From positions 1 to 9,534 of the forward strand of contig DAIDKG010000193.1 of NCBI GenBank assembly GCA_027450125.1: a stretch of 9,534 nucleotides of DNA. The letters are read 5' to 3'. The stretch's first letter is position 1. Every line of letters starts with the position of its first letter. The notes beneath the pieces were generated by a model, which saw only the letters and a program-made list of their open reading frames with translations, was not told the origin of the DNA and ran no database searches. Shown here in pieces: positions 8,468-9,534 of the stretch. A program made the translations under genes and the position numbers. The stretch comes from Bordetella sp. (GTDB lineage: Bacteria; Pseudomonadota; Gammaproteobacteria; Burkholderiales; Burkholderiaceae_B).

Positions 8468-8481
8468 AACAGGAGTTCGAC
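8468..8481 (+). repeat. Copy of the ppiC ribosome-binding box, without a start codon
   Basis: AACAGGAGTTCGAC here repeats AACAGGAGTCCGAC (8148-8161), which carries the ppiC Shine-Dalgarno site; 13 of 14 bases agree. The upstream copy is followed directly by the ppiC ATG, but this one is followed by GGCCCCGAG and no start codon at a usable distance. It may be the leftover of a lost or displaced small gene, or chance. Confidence 0.5.
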
Positions 8482-8511
8482 GGCCCCGAGATCGCCCGAT
8501 ACAGGATCGCG

Positions 8512-8517
8512 TAAAAT
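8512..8517 (+). promoter_or_regulatory. Candidate -10 element for queH
   Basis: TAAAAT matches the -10 consensus at five of six positions and lies 33 bases before the queH ATG, which would give a leader of roughly 25-30 bases. No -35 hexamer is apparent at normal spacing, so either an activator or read-through from glnE-ppiC would be needed. The same bases also hold the ATG (8516-8518) of a 12-codon micro-ORF, so the two readings compete. Confidence 0.3.
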
Positions 8518-8550
8518 GCTGATATCCCACACGTTTTGCGCTTTCCCATC

Positions 8551-9225
8551 ATGACCGACCTCATCCGCCCCACACTCGCGCTGCCCCAAGGCCGCAAGAA
8601 AGTGCTGCTGCATTCGTGCTGTGCGCCTTGTTCGGGCGAGGTCATGGAGGCCATGACGGCCTCGGGCATCGATTACGCCATCTTCTTCTACAACCCCAAC
8701 ATCCATCCCGTGCGCGAGTACGAGATCCGCAAGAACGAGAACATCCGCTTCGCCGAGCAGCACGGCATCCCGTTCATCGACGCGGACTACGACGTGGACA
8801 ACTGGTTCGACCGCGTCAAGGGCCTGGAGCACGAGCCCGAGCGAGGCGAGCGCTGCACCCAGTGCTTCGACATGCGCTTCGAGCGCACCGCCCTGTACGC
8901 GCACGAGCACGGCTATGACACCATCACCAGTTCACTGGGCATCTCGCGCTGGAAGGACATGAACCAGATCAACGGCTGCGGTGAACGCGCCGCTGCCCGC
9001 TACGACGATCTGGTCTACTGGACCTACAACTGGCGCAAGGGCGGCGGTTCGCAGCGCATGATCGAAATCAGCAAGCGCGAGAACTTCTACCAGCAGGAAT
9101 ACTGCGGCTGCGTCTACAGCCTGCGCGACAGCAACCGCCACCGCCGCGACCAGGGCCGCGAGCGCATCCAGATCGGCGTGAAGTTCTACGGAAAGGAAGA
9201 TCTCGTCAGAGAGGAAATGCTGTAG
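8551..9225 (+). CDS. queH: Epoxyqueuosine reductase QueH
   Basis: A 224-residue protein of the former DUF208 family. QueH carries out the last step of queuosine synthesis, reducing epoxyqueuosine to queuosine at the wobble base of tRNAs with GUN anticodons (Asp, Asn, His, Tyr); it replaces the unrelated cobalamin-dependent QueG. The cysteine pattern of the family is complete: LLHSCCAPC with C23, C24 and C27; CTQC with C102 and C105 followed by FDMRFERTA; and the late YCGC with C185 and C187, plus C143. These serve the iron-sulfur and metal centres. Other family blocks are FYNPNIHP (46-53), YDVDNW (80-85), [11 protein letters not shown] (126-136) and the C-terminal [12 protein letters not shown]. 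The ATG at 8551 gives the expected N-terminus; a TTG at 8536 would only add five residues. There is no Shine-Dalgarno site, but a micro-ORF ending in an ATGA overlap may supply coupling. No terminator is evident downstream. Confidence 0.95.
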   Translation: MTDLIRPTLALPQGRKKVLLHSCCAPCSGEVMEAMTASGIDYAIFFYNPNIHPVREYEIRKNENIRFAEQHGIPFIDADYDVDNWFDRVKGLEHEPERGERCTQCFDMRFERTALYAHEHGYDTITSSLGISRWKDMNQINGCGERAAARYDDLVYWTYNWRKGGGSQRMIEISKRENFYQQEYCGCVYSLRDSNRHRRDQGRERIQIGVKFYGKEDLVREEML

Positions 9226-9327
9226 CGTCCATGACTAACATTCGTCTCTGTCCGGAAAATCCAAGCGGATCAAGAACACGGCATAGAGACGGCGATGGAT
9301 CAACCGGGTGAAACAGGTCAATAGCTT
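9226..9327. other. Low-GC spacer between queH and the converging right-edge gene
   Basis: These bases separate two convergent stop codons. By hand count about 49% of 9226-9330 is G+C, against far higher values in queH. A 7-bp inverted repeat, CGTCTCT (9243-9249) with AGAGACG (9285-9291), has a 35-base spacer, and a small ATCC/GGAT stem (9259-9262 with 9267-9270) sits inside it. No T tract follows, so it is not a typical terminator. I see no gene, tRNA or attachment-site pattern. Confidence 0.5.
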
Positions 9328-9534
9328 TTAGGAGTGATAGTTGATCTTGGCACCGGTGCGTAGCTTTCTCTCGTCAATTTCGATGCCTAGTCCCGGTCGT
9401 CTCGGCAAATGGACTCTCACCAGCCCATCATTTCCACGCTTAATGAAGTGATGGAAGTTGGTCAGATCACGACCTCCAAGGCGCAGCACCGATCTGTACG
9501 ATCCTCCTGCATCAACAAGGTTGTCCAGGGTGGC
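9328..9534 (-). CDS. Probable enolase-superfamily (mandelate racemase/muconate lactonizing type) enzyme, C-terminal part (partial)
   Basis: An open frame of 68 codons enters from the right edge and ends at TAA (9330-9328). The tail contains VHLPRRPGLGIEIDERKLR, close to the end of mandelate racemase/muconate lactonizing-type enzymes, where a DGxxxVP..PGLGIEID segment closes the protein. Those enzymes are mostly Mg-dependent dehydratases, racemases or cycloisomerases acting on sugar acids or aromatic breakdown products; the metal-binding and catalytic residues lie outside the window, so no substrate can be named. The 40 residues before this motif (ATLDNLVDAGG…) do not show a clear family block, so divergence or a broken gene is possible. 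Codon use differs from the neighbours: AGA four times, several GGA, and CTA twice, at about 53% G+C. This suggests a gene acquired from elsewhere. It converges on queH. Confidence 0.55.
   Translation of the reverse strand, partial: ATLDNLVDAGGSYRSVLRLGGRDLTNFHHFIKRGNDGLVRVHLPRRPGLGIEIDERKLRTGAKINYHS

Noticed and set aside
8449..8488. GGGGCC and GGCCCC inverted repeat after ppiC as a terminator
   Set aside because: Only 6 bp with a long spacer of over 25 bases and no T run; not convincing as a terminator.
9243..9291. CGTCTCT/AGAGACG inverted repeat after queH as an insertion-sequence end or terminator
   Set aside because: Seven base pairs across 35 bases with no T tract, no target duplication and no transposase nearby; chance is a sufficient explanation.

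Overview
The window looks like an ordinary core chromosomal segment of a high-GC beta-proteobacterium, most likely of the order Burkholderiales and the family Alcaligenaceae (Bordetella/Achromobacter-like). This rests on the style of the Rho, GlnE and QueH proteins, the trxA-rho order, and strong G/C preference at third codon positions. The genus cannot be fixed from the sequence alone. The last ~300 bases are clearly poorer in G+C (about 49-53% by hand count) and look different from the rest.

Layout. The last 23 codons of a thioredoxin gene (trxA) open the window on the + strand. A 200-base untranslated leader follows, carrying two strong hairpins and a C-rich, G-poor stretch, and leads into the transcription terminator gene rho (274-1530). 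Rho converges on a long minus-strand gene of the YhdP/AsmA-like family (1625-5257). A perfect 22-bp inverted repeat with A and T tracts lies between the two stop codons and probably terminates both. Divergent from yhdP is glnE (5355-8123), the two-headed adenylyltransferase/adenylyl-removing enzyme of glutamine synthetase. It is followed at 38 bases by a small cytoplasmic parvulin (ppiC, 8162-8440). After a 110-base gap comes queH (8551-9225), an epoxyqueuosine reductase. The right edge holds a low-GC spacer and the minus-strand C-terminal part of what looks like an enolase-superfamily (mandelate racemase/muconate lactonizing type) enzyme, cut by the window end.

The genes are housekeeping functions without one shared pathway: redox (trxA), transcription termination (rho), envelope lipid homeostasis (yhdP), nitrogen control of glutamine synthetase (glnE), protein folding (ppiC) and tRNA queuosine modification (queH). 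No mobile element, tRNA, rRNA, CRISPR array or defence system was seen, and I found no convincing undescribed multi-gene system. The points most worth a second look are the structured, C-rich leader of rho (possible autogenous control), the micro-ORF overlapping the queH start, the repeated Shine-Dalgarno-like box downstream of ppiC, and the abrupt change in composition after queH.
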